DNA of 64,000 nt from Paracoccus aerodenitrificans (GCF_027913215.1 NZ_CP115784.1:1-64000); one strand, 5' to 3'. Counted from the first letter of the stretch, positions 1 through 11,888 are shown. Numbers and translations are program-made. Notes: generated from the sequence alone by a model not told the origin.

Positions 1-82
1 GGGAAATCGCGCCCGAGTCGGTCCTGCCGCCGACTTCACGGAAGCGATTTGGAAGACCGTTAATCGGTCAGAGCAAGACAAG

Positions 83-108
83 GCGGAAGGGGCTGCCACC
101 CCTTCCGC
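83..108 (+). terminator. Terminator-like hairpin upstream of dnaA
   Basis: A perfect 10-bp stem (83-92 with 99-108) closes a 6-nt loop. Only a weak T-rich tail follows, so factor-independent termination is uncertain. It probably ends a gene lying left of the window; no recognisable protein end is seen in bases 1-82. Confidence 0.45.
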
Positions 109-123
109 AGGGTTAGTTCGTTT

Positions 124-142
124 CTGTCTCGGCCAGAGACAG
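124..142. repeat. Inverted repeat in the dnaA 5' region
   Basis: CTGTCTC at 124-130 pairs with GAGACAG at 136-142 around a 5-nt loop, about 115 bases before the dnaA start. It could be a 5'UTR hairpin or a protein site. No cluster of DnaA boxes (TTATCCACA type) is visible in 1-257, so this stretch does not look like a complete oriC. Confidence 0.4.
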
Positions 143-257
143 GTGTGTGAGGTTTATTCTCATGCATCATATGTCTTGGCCGGATCCCGACGTGCTGTGA
201 ATCGCCCGGTGCCTGACGGTGCCGGGAGTTGGGGACAAGACGAACGAGAAGATAATA

Positions 258-1595
258 ATGCAAGAGCTTTGGGACAGGGCCAGTGATACGCTACGTGGGC
301 GGGTCGGCAGCAATAATCATACCGCATGGATTGCGCCTCTGGCTTTGACCGGGGTTGAGGCCGGAGAGGCCCGGATCGCGACACCGACGCGGTTCATTTC
401 CGATTGGGTGCAGAGGCATTACGCCGAAGCCATTCGTGAGGCTCTGCACGATGCCGGTGCGGCGGTCACGCGGATCAGCTTCAACGTCGCGGCAGCGCCA
501 AGACGTGCGCCTGCGCGGCGCAATGCGGCCGAGCCGGTGCGCCCGGCGGAAAACGATATGTCGGCACCGCTCGATGCGCGTTTCACTTTCGACAATTTTG
601 TCGTCGGCAAGCCGAATGAGCTTGCTCATGCCGCTGCCCGCCGTGTCGCCGAAGGCGGGCCGGTGACCTTTAACCCGCTGTTCCTTTATGGCGGGGTCGG
701 ACTTGGCAAGACGCATCTGATGCACGCCATCGCCAGTGAGATCAGCACCCGCCGTCCCGAATCGCGTGTTCTCTATCTGTCGGCGGAACAGTTCATGTAT
801 CGCTTTGTTCAGGCGCTGCGTGAACGGACAGTGATGGATTTCAAGGAAATGTTCCGCACGGTCGAAGTGCTGATGGTCGATGATGTCCAGTTCATCGCCG
901 GCAAGGAATCGACGCAGGAAGAGTTTTTCCATACATTCAATGCGCTTGTCGATCAGGGCAAGCAGATCGTGATTTCCGCCGACCGTGCGCCGGGGGAGAT
1001 CAAGGATCTTGAGGACCGCATCAAATCGCGTCTGCAATGCGGTCTGGTCGTGGATCTGCACCCGACGGATTACGAATTGCGCCTTGGCATCCTGCAGTCC
1101 AAGACCGATGCGTTCCGCGCCCAATATGCCGGTTTGTGCATCGAACCCGGTGTGCTGGAGTTTCTCGCCCACCGGATCACCTCGAATGTGCGTGTGCTGG
1201 AAGGCGCGTTGCAGCGCCTCTTTGCCTTTGCCAGTCTGGTGGGTCGCAAGATCGACATGGAACTGACGCAGGATTGTCTGGCGGATATTCTGCGGGCCTC
1301 GGATCGCAAATTGTCGATTGAGGATATCCAGCGGAAAGTGGCCGAACATTATAATATCAAGCTGGCCGATCTGGTCGGGCAGAAACGTGTCCGCACCATT
1401 GCCCGCCCGCGTCAGGTTGCCATGTATCTGGCCAAGCAGATGACGACCCGTAGCCTGCCCGAGATCGGACGCCGCTTCGGAGGCCGCGATCACACCACGA
1501 TCATGCATGGTGTGAGGAAGATAGAAGAGCTCTGCGCCGAGGATCACGGGATGGCCGAAGACGTTCAGCTTCTTCGCCGTTCCCTCGAGGCTTGA
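258..1595 (+). CDS. dnaA: Chromosomal replication initiator DnaA
   Basis: DnaA is the AAA+ ATPase that binds DnaA boxes and opens the origin. The 445-residue product has Walker A GGVGLGKT at about 145-152, Walker B VLMVDDVQ at about 204-211 and the DNA-binding signature GRDHTTIMH at 409-417. The N-terminal domain and linker are short, as is usual in alphaproteobacteria. The ATG at 258 is preferred over an upstream in-frame ATG at 219, because family similarity starts at MQELW. It is followed by dnaN and recF in the same direction, the standard order at alphaproteobacterial origins. Two hairpins precede it. Confidence 0.97.
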   Translation: MQELWDRASDTLRGRVGSNNHTAWIAPLALTGVEAGEARIATPTRFISDWVQRHYAEAIREALHDAGAAVTRISFNVAAAPRRAPARRNAAEPVRPAENDMSAPLDARFTFDNFVVGKPNELAHAAARRVAEGGPVTFNPLFLYGGVGLGKTHLMHAIASEISTRRPESRVLYLSAEQFMYRFVQALRERTVMDFKEMFRTVEVLMVDDVQFIAGKESTQEEFFHTFNALVDQGKQIVISADRAPGEIKDLEDRIKSRLQCGLVVDLHPTDYELRLGILQSKTDAFRAQYAGLCIEPGVLEFLAHRITSNVRVLEGALQRLFAFASLVGRKIDMELTQDCLADILRASDRKLSIEDIQRKVAEHYNIKLADLVGQKRVRTIARPRQVAMYLAKQMTTRSLPEIGRRFGGRDHTTIMHGVRKIEELCAEDHGMAEDVQLLRRSLEA

Positions 1596-1623
1596 TTCCG
1601 GACGCATTTCCATCGACATTCCT

Positions 1624-1646
1624 TCAACCGGCCAGATGCCGGTTGA
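1624..1646 (+). repeat. Hairpin between dnaA and dnaN
   Basis: A 9-bp perfect stem (1624-1632 with 1638-1646) with a 5-nt loop lies in the 87-bp dnaA-dnaN spacer. No T-run follows, so it is more likely an intercistronic mRNA structure or partial terminator than a full stop. Confidence 0.45.
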
Positions 1647-1682
1647 GGCGTACAATCCGGTGCGCGAGACAGAGGACAGATT

Positions 1683-2801
1683 ATGAAATTCTCGATCGAA
1701 CGGGCCGATCTGGTAAAGGCCGTGGCGCAGGCGCAATCCGTCGTGGAACGCCGCCACACAATTCCGATTCTGGCAAATGTGCAGATCGAGGCGACCCCGG
1801 ACGGTGTCAGCTTCCGCGCCACGGATCTGGATACCGAAGTTGTCGACCGCACCACGGCTCAGGTCGAACGCCCCGGCGCGACGACGGTTTCGGCGCAGAT
1901 GCTGAATGAGATCGCACGGAAGCTGCCTGACGGCTCGTTGGTGACGATTGCGGTCGACAGCGCGAATGACCGGCTGACCGTGCAGGCCGGACGGTCGAAC
2001 TTCGCACTGGCCACGCTGCCGACCGAGGATTTCCCGGTCATGGCCAATTCCGAATATACGGCGAATTTCGCCGCCCCCGCTGCTGTCCTGCGGCGGCTTT
2101 TCGACAAATCCAAATTCGCCATCTCGAACGAAGAGACGCGGTATTATCTGAACGGCGTCTATATGCATATCGCCGATGCTGAGGACGGGAAGGTGCTGCG
2201 CTGCGTGGCGACCGATGGGCACCGTCTGGCCCGGATCGACGCGGCTCTGCCCGAGGGGGCCGGGGATATGCCCGGTATCATCGTTCCGAAAAAGACCGTG
2301 GCTGAGCTTCGCAAGCTGCTGGAGGACGACGAGGCCCAGATTGCCGTTTCGGTCAGCGAAACCAAGGTGCGCTTTGCGACGCCGAATATCACCCTGACCT
2401 CGAAGGTGATCGACGGTACGTTCCCGGATTATACCCGCGTCATTCCAGTGGCGAATGCCCGCAAGATGGAAGTCGATGCGAATGATTTCGCCCGCGCCGT
2501 GGACCGTGTGGCCACTGTCAGCAGCGAACGCTCTCGGGCGGTCAAGCTTGCGCTCGATATGGACCGGGTGGTGTTGTCCGTAAACGCGCCTGATGCCGGG
2601 ACCGCCGATGAAGAACTTGCGGTGGCCTATGGCGACGAAGCGCTGGAGATCGGATTCAACGCCAAATATCTGCAGGAAATCGCCGCGCAGATCGACCGCG
2701 AGAATGCTGTCTTCATGTTCAACGGCTCGGGCGACGCCGCGTTGATCCGTGAGGGGACGGACCCCTCGGCGGTTTATGTCGTCATGCCGATGCGCGTGTG
2801 A
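1683..2801 (+). CDS. dnaN: DNA polymerase III sliding clamp, beta subunit
   Basis: The beta clamp forms the ring that tethers DNA polymerase III and other repair enzymes to DNA. The 372-residue product has the family length and three repeated clamp folds. It opens with MKFSIERADL and ends in the conserved VVMPMRV tail. An AGAGGACAG stretch precedes the ATG. The stop overlaps the GTG start of recF by 4 bases (GTGA), so translation of the two is probably coupled. Confidence 0.97.
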   Translation: MKFSIERADLVKAVAQAQSVVERRHTIPILANVQIEATPDGVSFRATDLDTEVVDRTTAQVERPGATTVSAQMLNEIARKLPDGSLVTIAVDSANDRLTVQAGRSNFALATLPTEDFPVMANSEYTANFAAPAAVLRRLFDKSKFAISNEETRYYLNGVYMHIADAEDGKVLRCVATDGHRLARIDAALPEGAGDMPGIIVPKKTVAELRKLLEDDEAQIAVSVSETKVRFATPNITLTSKVIDGTFPDYTRVIPVANARKMEVDANDFARAVDRVATVSSERSRAVKLALDMDRVVLSVNAPDAGTADEELAVAYGDEALEIGFNAKYLQEIAAQIDRENAVFMFNGSGDAALIREGTDPSAVYVVMPMRV

Positions 2802-3871
2802 GCCTGCACCGCCTGACACTTGCCCAATTCCGTTCCTGGCCGCGCCTCGATCTTGATCTCGATGCGCGGCCAGTAGCGCTTTATGGGGCGAACGGGTCGG
2901 GCAAGACCAATGTGCTTGAGGCGGTCTCGATGTTGTCGCCGGGTCGGGGGATGCGCGGCGCCGCGCCACATGATCAGGCGCGGCAGGGCGTCGGGGCGGG
3001 CTGGCGTATAAGGGCCGGTATCGGTGATCATCAGGCCGAGACAACCGCCCCGCCCGGTGGCCGACGCGAGGTCATGCTGGACGATAAACAGGTGCCGCAG
3101 CTTGTGCTTGGAACGCTGATGCGGGTGATCTGGCTGACACCGGCGATGGACCGGCTTTGGACCGATGCGCCAGAGGGAAGGAGGCGTTTTATCGACCGCA
3201 TCACGCTCAGCTTTCATCCGGATCACGCCGAGGCGTCGCTGATCTATGAGAAATCCATGCGTGAGCGGAACCGTATGTTACGCGACCAGATCACCGATCC
3301 CGGCTGGTATCGCGCGGTTGAAGCGCAGATGGCCGAGGCAGGGGCGCGGATCACGGTGAATCGCCTTGCCGCATTGAAATCCCTGATGGCGGCGCAAGAG
3401 GATGAGACCGGCTTCCCCGCCGCAAGGCTGCGTCTTTTGCCGGGAGAGGGCTTTGCCGATGATCCGAATGCCGCGGATATTTTCGGTCGGCTGGAATCGA
3501 TGCGTGCCCGCGATCTGGCTGCGGGCCGAAGTCTGACCGGACCGCATCGCGCCGATCTCGGGGCAAGCTGGGGCGAGGACGATATGCCTGCGGCGCTGTC
3601 CTCGACCGGAGAGCAGAAAGCGCTGCTTTTGTCGCTTATTCTGGCGAATGCGCGTGCGCTGTCGGATCAGCCGGTGATATTGCTTCTGGATGAAGTGGCG
3701 GCGCATCTGGATGATGACCGGCGTGCGGCGCTTTATGATCAGGTCTCGGTTCTGCCTGCGCAGACCATCCTGACCGGCACCGGGGCCGAGCTTTTCACGG
3801 CCTTCGACGACCGCGCCCGGCGCATCGAGATCAGCAAGACGGCGGGCGTCTCATCTGCTGTCGAGCGATAA
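2798..3871 (+). CDS. recF: DNA replication and repair protein RecF
   Basis: RecF is an SMC-like ATPase that helps load RecA at gapped DNA. The 357-residue product has Walker A GANGSGKTN at 30-38, the ABC-type signature STGEQKALL at about 269-277 and Walker B VILLLDE at 293-299. The GTG start overlaps the dnaN stop, in keeping with the dnaA-dnaN-recF order. It ends 2 bases before the convergent phospholipase D-family gene. Confidence 0.95.
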   Translation: MSLHRLTLAQFRSWPRLDLDLDARPVALYGANGSGKTNVLEAVSMLSPGRGMRGAAPHDQARQGVGAGWRIRAGIGDHQAETTAPPGGRREVMLDDKQVPQLVLGTLMRVIWLTPAMDRLWTDAPEGRRRFIDRITLSFHPDHAEASLIYEKSMRERNRMLRDQITDPGWYRAVEAQMAEAGARITVNRLAALKSLMAAQEDETGFPAARLRLLPGEGFADDPNAADIFGRLESMRARDLAAGRSLTGPHRADLGASWGEDDMPAALSSTGEQKALLLSLILANARALSDQPVILLLDEVAAHLDDDRRAALYDQVSVLPAQTILTGTGAELFTAFDDRARRIEISKTAGVSSAVER

Positions 3872-3873
3872 GG

Positions 3874-5418
3874 TTACAATAACCCCTCAATCGGCAGGAG
3901 GTTCAGGATATAGACCAGAACCCGGTCGAACAGACCCAGATCCGGTTCGCTGTCGATGATACGCGCCGTGCCATCCGGCTGCGGATCGCGCCACTGCATG
4001 TCACCATCGACCAGCATCGGCTGATAGCTTCGATCCGCCAGCCGATCCGTCATCGCGTCAGCACCTGCCCGTGCCATATCGGCGCTTTCGATCAGGAACC
4101 CCATCTCGCAATTCAGCAGGGCTGAGCGGGGATCGAAGTTGAAAGAGCCGATGAACAGCCTTGCATCGTCAACCGAGAAGGTCTTTGCATGAAGCGATGC
4201 GCCCGAGGACCCGACTGGGCCGAGCTCCTCTTTCCCGGCGGGTGAACCGCTGACATGCTTCAACTCATAAAGCTGAACGCCTGCCTCAAGCAACTCGCGC
4301 CGGTATTTGACGTAGCCCGCATGGACCATAGGAACATCGGTCGCCTGCCATGAATTGGTCAGCACCCGGATTCGTGCTCCATCCCGGGCCAGTTCCGCAA
4401 ACATCCGGCTGCCCTGCCGGCCCGGTACGAAATATGCGGAAATCAGATCGAGGCTGCGATCAACGCCACCCAGAATGTCGCGCAGCCGCGTAATCATCAA
4501 TTCGCTTCGCGTTGCCTCTCCGACCCCTTTGGCCGGATCATCCGCCACCACCTGAACGGTGGTCCATTCCATCGACGGAGCCTCTCCCTCGGTCATCCGG
4601 CTTGCGGCGGTCCGGGCGCTTGCGGTGAAGGCGCGGCCGATTTCGGAGTTCTGCGCCGTCTCGACTGCCCGGTCGAACGCTTGCATATCGCCGCTGCCGC
4701 TGATGACCTGTTCAAGTGCCAGAACCGGCTGGCTGTTCCAGTATTCGTCGAAGATCCTTGCCGTGTCGGGAACGACCTGACCGACGCCGAGCACATCCAG
4801 ATCGAGATATGCAGGCGCATCGCCGACGGCGAAATATTCATTGCCGATATTGCGGCCGCCAACGATGGCCGCAGCACCATCGACGATGAGCGCCTTATTA
4901 TGCATCCGCCGGTTCATACGCAGCGGATACAGCGCGAAGCCGAGCATTTTCGGCTGGCGGATCACTGAAGGGTTGAACAGCCGGACCGAGAAATCCGGCA
5001 AGGTATTCAATGCCGCAAGTATCGGATCAAGTCCTGCGATGCCGTTATCGTCCAGAAGAAGCCGGACACGCACCCCGCGTTCGGCAGCATCGCGCAGCGT
5101 ATCCATCAGGATCAGCCCGGATTCGTCGTCGTGCCAGATGTAATACATCACATCCAGCGAGCGCTCGGCCCCTTGTATCAGCGCCAGTCGGCTTTGCAGA
5201 GCCTGCGTTCCACCGGGCAGCGGCACAACGCCGCTTTGTCCGGGATGCGCGGTCAGTGCCTCTGCCGCTCTTGGTCCGAGCGTGGTGGATTCATCGAACG
5301 GGATCGCGCTTTCCGTGTCCCGGCCCTCGGTTGGCGGGACCGGGAAAACCAGCCGACCGGCGACCCAGATCAGTGCGACGCCCAGAATCATCCATAACAT
5401 GAACCGAACCCACCTCAT
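3874..5418 (-). CDS. Phospholipase D-family membrane protein (cardiolipin synthase-like)
   Basis: Proteins with two HKD motifs transfer or hydrolyse phosphatidyl groups, as in cardiolipin synthases and phospholipases D. The 514-residue product has one N-terminal membrane segment (about 6-25), then HNKALIVD at 173-180 with GGRN following, and a second HAKTFSVD at about 410-417 followed by GSFNFDPRS. Both catalytic motifs are intact. The start at MRWVRF is chosen because it opens the membrane anchor; an upstream ATG at 5490 would add an unconserved stretch. It lies alone between recF (convergent) and gyrB (divergent). The substrate is not shown by the sequence. Confidence 0.85.
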   Translation of the reverse strand: MRWVRFMLWMILGVALIWVAGRLVFPVPPTEGRDTESAIPFDESTTLGPRAAEALTAHPGQSGVVPLPGGTQALQSRLALIQGAERSLDVMYYIWHDDESGLILMDTLRDAAERGVRVRLLLDDNGIAGLDPILAALNTLPDFSVRLFNPSVIRQPKMLGFALYPLRMNRRMHNKALIVDGAAAIVGGRNIGNEYFAVGDAPAYLDLDVLGVGQVVPDTARIFDEYWNSQPVLALEQVISGSGDMQAFDRAVETAQNSEIGRAFTASARTAASRMTEGEAPSMEWTTVQVVADDPAKGVGEATRSELMITRLRDILGGVDRSLDLISAYFVPGRQGSRMFAELARDGARIRVLTNSWQATDVPMVHAGYVKYRRELLEAGVQLYELKHVSGSPAGKEELGPVGSSGASLHAKTFSVDDARLFIGSFNFDPRSALLNCEMGFLIESADMARAGADAMTDRLADRSYQPMLVDGDMQWRDPQPDGTARIIDSEPDLGLFDRVLVYILNLLPIEGLL

Positions 5419-5529
5419 GTCTTGCCCCCAATATCGGCGATCTTCCAAGTCTGAGGCGATGCAGGGGTTTCGCGCAAGAGTTCGCGTCAACGCGCCGGAA
5501 AACCACGAAATACTGTGTCTTTGCCGTGA

Positions 5530-8019
<2,490 letters not shown>

Positions 8020-8201
8020 ACGGGTAAATCAAAACTTTCTTTTTATTATGAGGATTGTGTTAATTCTGCCGCGTTTTGCGGTGGAATTGGATATAACTTG
8101 CCAACCTAACGTTAAGATAGATTGCTGTATTCAGCAGTTCCTCCTATCGTCTGCCTACCTAATTCACCGAGAGTTTTCGCTCTCTGTTCGTGGAGTTCAC
8201 T

Positions 8202-8933
8202 ATGAAACTTAACCTGATCCCGGTCGCCACCGCAGCTTTGTTTTCCGGTTCGGCTGTTTTTGCGGGCGGTTATGTGGCGCCGATCGTTGCGCCTGCCGTT
8301 CTACCGGTCGAAGTCATCGAACCGCTGACATGGCAAGGCGGTTATGCCGGTGTAACACTAGGATATGCGTTTTCCGGCGACGACGAAGTCGGTATCGGCC
8401 AAGGCAATGAACGTACCTATACCACACCGAATGAGCTGGAATTGTCTGGCGCAAATTACGGGCTTCGCCTCGGTTACCGCTGGCAGCGTGCGGGCGGGTC
8501 GCGGGACTGGGTTTTCGGGGGCGAACTTGGCTATGAAGGCGGCGATATCTCCGACGACTTCACAACCGACGGATATAGCGCAGAAAATGAGGTGAACAGC
8601 GTTCTTGCTTTGCGCCTCAAGGCCGGCCCTCTGAACAATGTCAAAAATACCTGGTTTTACGGGATTCTGGGTATTGGTCGGATCGATTACGATTATACGG
8701 TTTACGGAACTGAGGGTGTCGCCGGAGCCGTGGATATCAATGAGGGACAAACCAGTACCGGTTATATCGTGGGTCTAGGTGTTGAGCGGAAATTCAACAC
8801 GAATTGGTCACTGTCCGGTGAGTGGGAATACCATAACTACGGCAAGGATCATCTTGAGGATGTCAACGGCAAGTCGACTGAAGCGACGCCGGACTGGCAT
8901 ACGATCAAAATTGGTCTGAACTATCAGTTCTGA
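8202..8933 (+). CDS. Outer-membrane beta-barrel porin-like protein
   Basis: The 243-residue product starts with a signal peptide (about 1-21, ending SAVFA-G) and contains alternating aromatic strands typical of 8-stranded OmpA/Omp25-like barrels (WQGGYAGVTLGYAF, YGLRLGYRW). It ends in a C-terminal phenylalanine (NYQF), the usual outer-membrane assembly signal. The ATG at 8202 is used; an in-frame GTG 12 bases earlier would place extra residues before the signal peptide. It sits alone downstream of gyrB after an AT-richer 180-bp leader and is followed by a strong terminator. The exact role is unknown; structural or immune-evasion roles are known for relatives. Confidence 0.8.
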   Translation: MKLNLIPVATAALFSGSAVFAGGYVAPIVAPAVLPVEVIEPLTWQGGYAGVTLGYAFSGDDEVGIGQGNERTYTTPNELELSGANYGLRLGYRWQRAGGSRDWVFGGELGYEGGDISDDFTTDGYSAENEVNSVLALRLKAGPLNNVKNTWFYGILGIGRIDYDYTVYGTEGVAGAVDINEGQTSTGYIVGLGVERKFNTNWSLSGEWEYHNYGKDHLEDVNGKSTEATPDWHTIKIGLNYQF

Positions 8934-8952
8934 TTTCAGACGGGTTGTTTCC

Positions 8953-8983
8953 GGATCGGGCATGTGAATGTCCGGTCCTTTTT
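8953..8983 (+). terminator. Rho-independent terminator of the outer-membrane protein gene
   Basis: An 11-bp stem with two G-T wobbles (8953-8963 with 8968-8978) closes a GTGA tetraloop and is followed by TTTTT at 8979-8983. It lies 19 bases after the stop codon. Confidence 0.85.
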
Positions 8984-9033
8984 ATGCAGTTGTGTGGCTG
9001 TAATCGTTAAGTTTCGTCGGCTGAGATGTGGGT

Positions 9034-9735
9034 TTACCGGCAGGCCTCATGCCCGTCGCGCATCCGGCTGGCATATTCGCGCAGCAAAGCGACGCGGTGC
9101 GGGCGGAAGCTGTGGCCGGTCAGCGTGGCTTCTATTATGCGGTTGCAATGGAACAGCCGAAAATCGTTCCGCAGATGGCACCAGCCCAAAAGCAACAATG
9201 CGTTTTCGGAATATGACATGCCGATCGGGCGGATCTCGCGCGATGTAAGCTGGTTGCGAAGGTCGCGATAGCTCAGGCGGATTTCTTCTTCATTCCAACA
9301 GGCATTGCGGATCATTGTCATATCGACATTTGGCCGGATCCGGTCGGTTACGGTCGTGAAGCTGCGCAAGGCGGAATGGTTGACCTGTAAAGCCTGCCGC
9401 TCTGGCAGTGTGGCGACGATGCGCGACAAGGCGCTGCGCGCGGCATCGACAAGTTCATCATCGCCGATCCGGGGCAGAGAATCGACCGCGAGGCGCAGAG
9501 CTTCGATTTCAAGACGTGAAAAGCTCTGTGGAGGCAAAGCAGGATCCTCGGTCAGCCGGTATCCCAATCCTGCTTCTCCGTCGATCAGCGCTCCCCCGGC
9601 TCGCAAGGTTGCGATGTCCCGATAAAGCTGGCGTGGGCTGACTCCGGTCTCACTGGCCAACCGTGCCGCAGTCACCGGAGCAGGCAAACGGCGGAGCGCG
9701 TCCATCAATCTCATCAACCGATCGGTGCGTGCCAT
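9034..9735 (-). CDS. YafY-family HTH/WYL transcriptional regulator
   Basis: The 233-residue product has a DeoR-type winged helix (about 5-60, with SETGVSPRQLYRDIATL as recognition region) followed by a WYL-like effector domain (LLLLGWCHLRNDFRLFHCNRI). Such proteins often sense small ligands or nucleic acid. It is divergent from the glutathione S-transferase-like gene with only 62 bp between starts. Divergent YafY-type regulators are commonly found next to the gene they control, so regulation of that gene is the simplest inference. Confidence 0.85.
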   Translation of the reverse strand: MARTDRLMRLMDALRRLPAPVTAARLASETGVSPRQLYRDIATLRAGGALIDGEAGLGYRLTEDPALPPQSFSRLEIEALRLAVDSLPRIGDDELVDAARSALSRIVATLPERQALQVNHSALRSFTTVTDRIRPNVDMTMIRNACWNEEEIRLSYRDLRNQLTSREIRPIGMSYSENALLLLGWCHLRNDFRLFHCNRIIEATLTGHSFRPHRVALLREYASRMRDGHEACR

Positions 9736-9797
9736 GCTGCCGCTTTTTGTCAGGATGTCCTGTCTATGATTGGATCATTAACAACAAGGAGTCCATC

Positions 9798-10385
9798 ATG
9801 CTGACGCTTTACCACGCCCCGAAATCCCGCTCGACTGCGGTGGTCCAGTTGCTTCATGAGCTGAACGTTACGGATCAGGTGAGCATCAAGACTGTGACTA
9901 TTCCAAGACCGGATGGGTCCGGCGTAAGCGATCCGGGGAATCCGCATCCGGAAGGCAAAGTGCCGTACCTGACCGATGGCGAGGATTTCATTCGTGAGCG
10001 GGCTGCGATTTTTCTTTATCTGACCGACCGGTTTCCCTCCGCGGGGATGGGTCGGCCGGTTGGCGATCCGATGCGGGGGCGCTATCTGTCATGGCTGGTC
10101 TGGTATCAGGGCGTGCTGGAGACGACGGCTATTCTTGCATGGGAAAAGATCGACAGCGCGGCTGTGAAGGACTCGCTGCGGGATTATGACACAGCGCTTC
10201 AGCGGCTCGATGAGGTCTTGTCGAAGCAGCCCTATTTGCTGGGGGCTGAATTCAGTGCTGCTGATCTGCTCTGCGCCAGTCCTTTCGCATGGTTTCCCGA
10301 TACGATGAAGACGCCGCCATCGGTCAGCGAATGGGTCAATCGCTGTCAGGATCGGGATTCGGTCCGGGCTGTAGGCGCAGGCTGA
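9798..10385 (+). CDS. Glutathione S-transferase family protein
   Basis: The 195-residue product has an N-terminal thioredoxin-like half (MLTLYHAPKSRSTAVVQLLHEL, with VPYLTDGE near 56 as the glutathione-binding cis-Pro loop) and an all-helical C-terminal half (PYLLGAEFSAADLLCASP). These features fit the GST fold, used in detoxification or thiol chemistry. The ATG at 9798, preceded by AACAAGGAG, is the proper start; a longer upstream reading lacks similarity. Its last 40 bases overlap the convergent EamA gene. Substrate unknown. Confidence 0.85.
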   Translation: MLTLYHAPKSRSTAVVQLLHELNVTDQVSIKTVTIPRPDGSGVSDPGNPHPEGKVPYLTDGEDFIRERAAIFLYLTDRFPSAGMGRPVGDPMRGRYLSWLVWYQGVLETTAILAWEKIDSAAVKDSLRDYDTALQRLDEVLSKQPYLLGAEFSAADLLCASPFAWFPDTMKTPPSVSEWVNRCQDRDSVRAVGAG

Positions 10386-11260
10386 GCGGCAGTATTCGGC
10401 AGGCGGGCAAGCTGAACCATCAGAATGCCCGCCGCGACGATGATCGCGCCCACAACGTCTGACAGACCAAACCGCTCGCCCAGAAAAATCGCGGCGATGG
10501 TGACGCCGAAAATCGGTGAGAGGAAGTGGAATGTCGCCGCCCGCACCGCTCCGATGCGGTTGACCAGCAGGAACCAGATAAAGGTCGCGGCCAGTCCCGG
10601 AGCGGCGACCGTGTAGATGAAGGCGAAGATCAGCGTCCAGCTCCATTCGATGGGTTGGCCCCACTCCATGAGTGCCGCAGGAAGCAGAAGAACGACCGCA
10701 CCGACGGCCATTTGCAACCCGACGATCATCAGCATGTTCCGGCTTCCGCCTGCACCACGTGCGACAAGCGTTGCGATGGTCAGCGCGACGACGGCGATCA
10801 GGCACAGGATCATCCCGAAAAGATCAAGCCCGTGTTGCAGCCTTACGCTCATGATGACGGTCACGCCGATCACGCCGAGGATCAACCCGATAACCGCGAC
10901 GGGCCGCAATTTCTCACCCAGCCAGACCCATCCCAGAAACGCGACAAGAAGCGGCATCATCGAGGCGATGATCGCGGCGGCAGAGGCCTCGACCGTGCGC
11001 ATCGCGATCCAGTTGAGGCCGAGATACAGGGCGTTCTGCATGATCCCGAAGATAATCAGGACGCGCCATTCATTTCTGCTGAGACGCCATGTCTGCCCAA
11101 GGGCACGAGCCAGCATAATGCCGATCACCGCCGACAGCGCGAAACGGATCACCAGAGCCGTCAGCGGCGGTGCCGCCGTCACGATCACGCGGGTAGAGGT
11201 GAAGGCCGATGCCCACATGAACGCAAAGGTCAGCCCCATAAAGATTGACTTGAGATCCAT
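10346..11260 (-). CDS. EamA/DMT-family transporter
   Basis: The 304-residue product is almost wholly hydrophobic with about ten membrane segments arranged as two EamA halves (typical ends WVWLGEKLRPVAVIGLILGVIGV and IFLGERFGLSDVVGAIIVAAGILMV). The drug/metabolite transporter superfamily exports amino acids, nucleosides or drugs; the substrate cannot be told here. Its 3' end overlaps the convergent GST gene by 40 bases, so the C-terminal tail (PAPTARTESRS) is probably not conserved. Confidence 0.85.
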   Translation of the reverse strand: MDLKSIFMGLTFAFMWASAFTSTRVIVTAAPPLTALVIRFALSAVIGIMLARALGQTWRLSRNEWRVLIIFGIMQNALYLGLNWIAMRTVEASAAAIIASMMPLLVAFLGWVWLGEKLRPVAVIGLILGVIGVTVIMSVRLQHGLDLFGMILCLIAVVALTIATLVARGAGGSRNMLMIVGLQMAVGAVVLLLPAALMEWGQPIEWSWTLIFAFIYTVAAPGLAATFIWFLLVNRIGAVRAATFHFLSPIFGVTIAAIFLGERFGLSDVVGAIIVAAGILMVQLARLPNTAAQPAPTARTESRS

Positions 11261-11359
11261 GGCGTCCCCCGGGTTTCGTCGTGCGACCTTAGGCAGAGCT
11301 TGCCTGATGTACCAGCCCCGGCAGCGCGGAAATCATTGGCGTGAAGGCCGGTAAAAGAA

Positions 11360-11385
11360 AAAGGCCGCCCTGAAAGGCGGCCTTT
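11360..11385 (-). terminator. Rho-independent terminator of the HU gene
   Basis: A perfect 10-bp stem (11360-11369 with 11376-11385) with a 6-nt loop. Read on the minus strand it is followed by TTCTTTT. It lies 22 bases beyond the stop of the HU-family gene. Confidence 0.88.
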
Positions 11386-11406
11386 AGTTTGATATCGTAA
11401 AACCGA

Positions 11407-11703
11407 TCAGGCGTTGACGCTGTCTTTCAGAGCTTTCGCGACGGTCACCTTCACCTGCTTGTCAGCCGGCTTGGTCATCATCTCCTGGGTCTGCGGGTTG
11501 CGGACCTGGCGTTCAGGACGAGCGCGGCAGGCGATTTTGCCGATGCCCGGCAGCGTGACGGCGCCGCCATTGGAAACTTCGCGAGTTACCACTGCGGCGA
11601 TCGCATCGAGCGCGGCAGAGGCGGATTTCTTGTCGCTGCCCATCTCTTCTGCGAGCGTGGCGACGAATTGCGTCTTGGTCATCGGCTTGACGGCTTGAGC
11701 CAT
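11407..11703 (-). CDS. HU-family DNA-binding protein
   Basis: HU proteins bend DNA and compact the nucleoid. The 98-residue product has the family length and the core features KTQFVATLAEEMG, the LPGIGK turn and the GxxxxxRxxRxxRNPQT arm region with positively charged DNA-clasping residues. The start MAQAVKP is preceded by GAGGAGACAAATTA, a good ribosome-binding site; an extra 8-residue extension upstream is therefore rejected. A strong terminator follows, and the gene is monocistronic. Confidence 0.93.
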   Translation of the reverse strand: MAQAVKPMTKTQFVATLAEEMGSDKKSASAALDAIAAVVTREVSNGGAVTLPGIGKIACRARPERQVRNPQTQEMMTKPADKQVKVTVAKALKDSVNA

Positions 11704-11888
11704 TAATTTGTCTCCTCGTTGCCCCAATTCAGGGGAATTCTATCGCCGCTTCTCGCGGCATGAACCTTGCTACACTAGTTTTCGTGGAATAATTCAACCG
11801 TTTTTCTCAACTCAGCTTGGTGAAACTGCCTGAAAGGGCAGAATTCGCCGGTTTTTTGCGCATTACGCAACGTAAGCTTTGTTGGGAT

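Noticed and set aside
291..3044. A 917-residue minus-strand open frame opposite dnaA, dnaN and recF
   Set aside because: It is antisense to three certain genes, and its product is low-complexity with no domain. Long antisense frames are expected in GC-rich DNA.
3874..5490. Longer reading of the phospholipase D-family protein from 5490
   Set aside because: The added 24 residues precede the natural membrane anchor, and no ribosome-binding site supports them.
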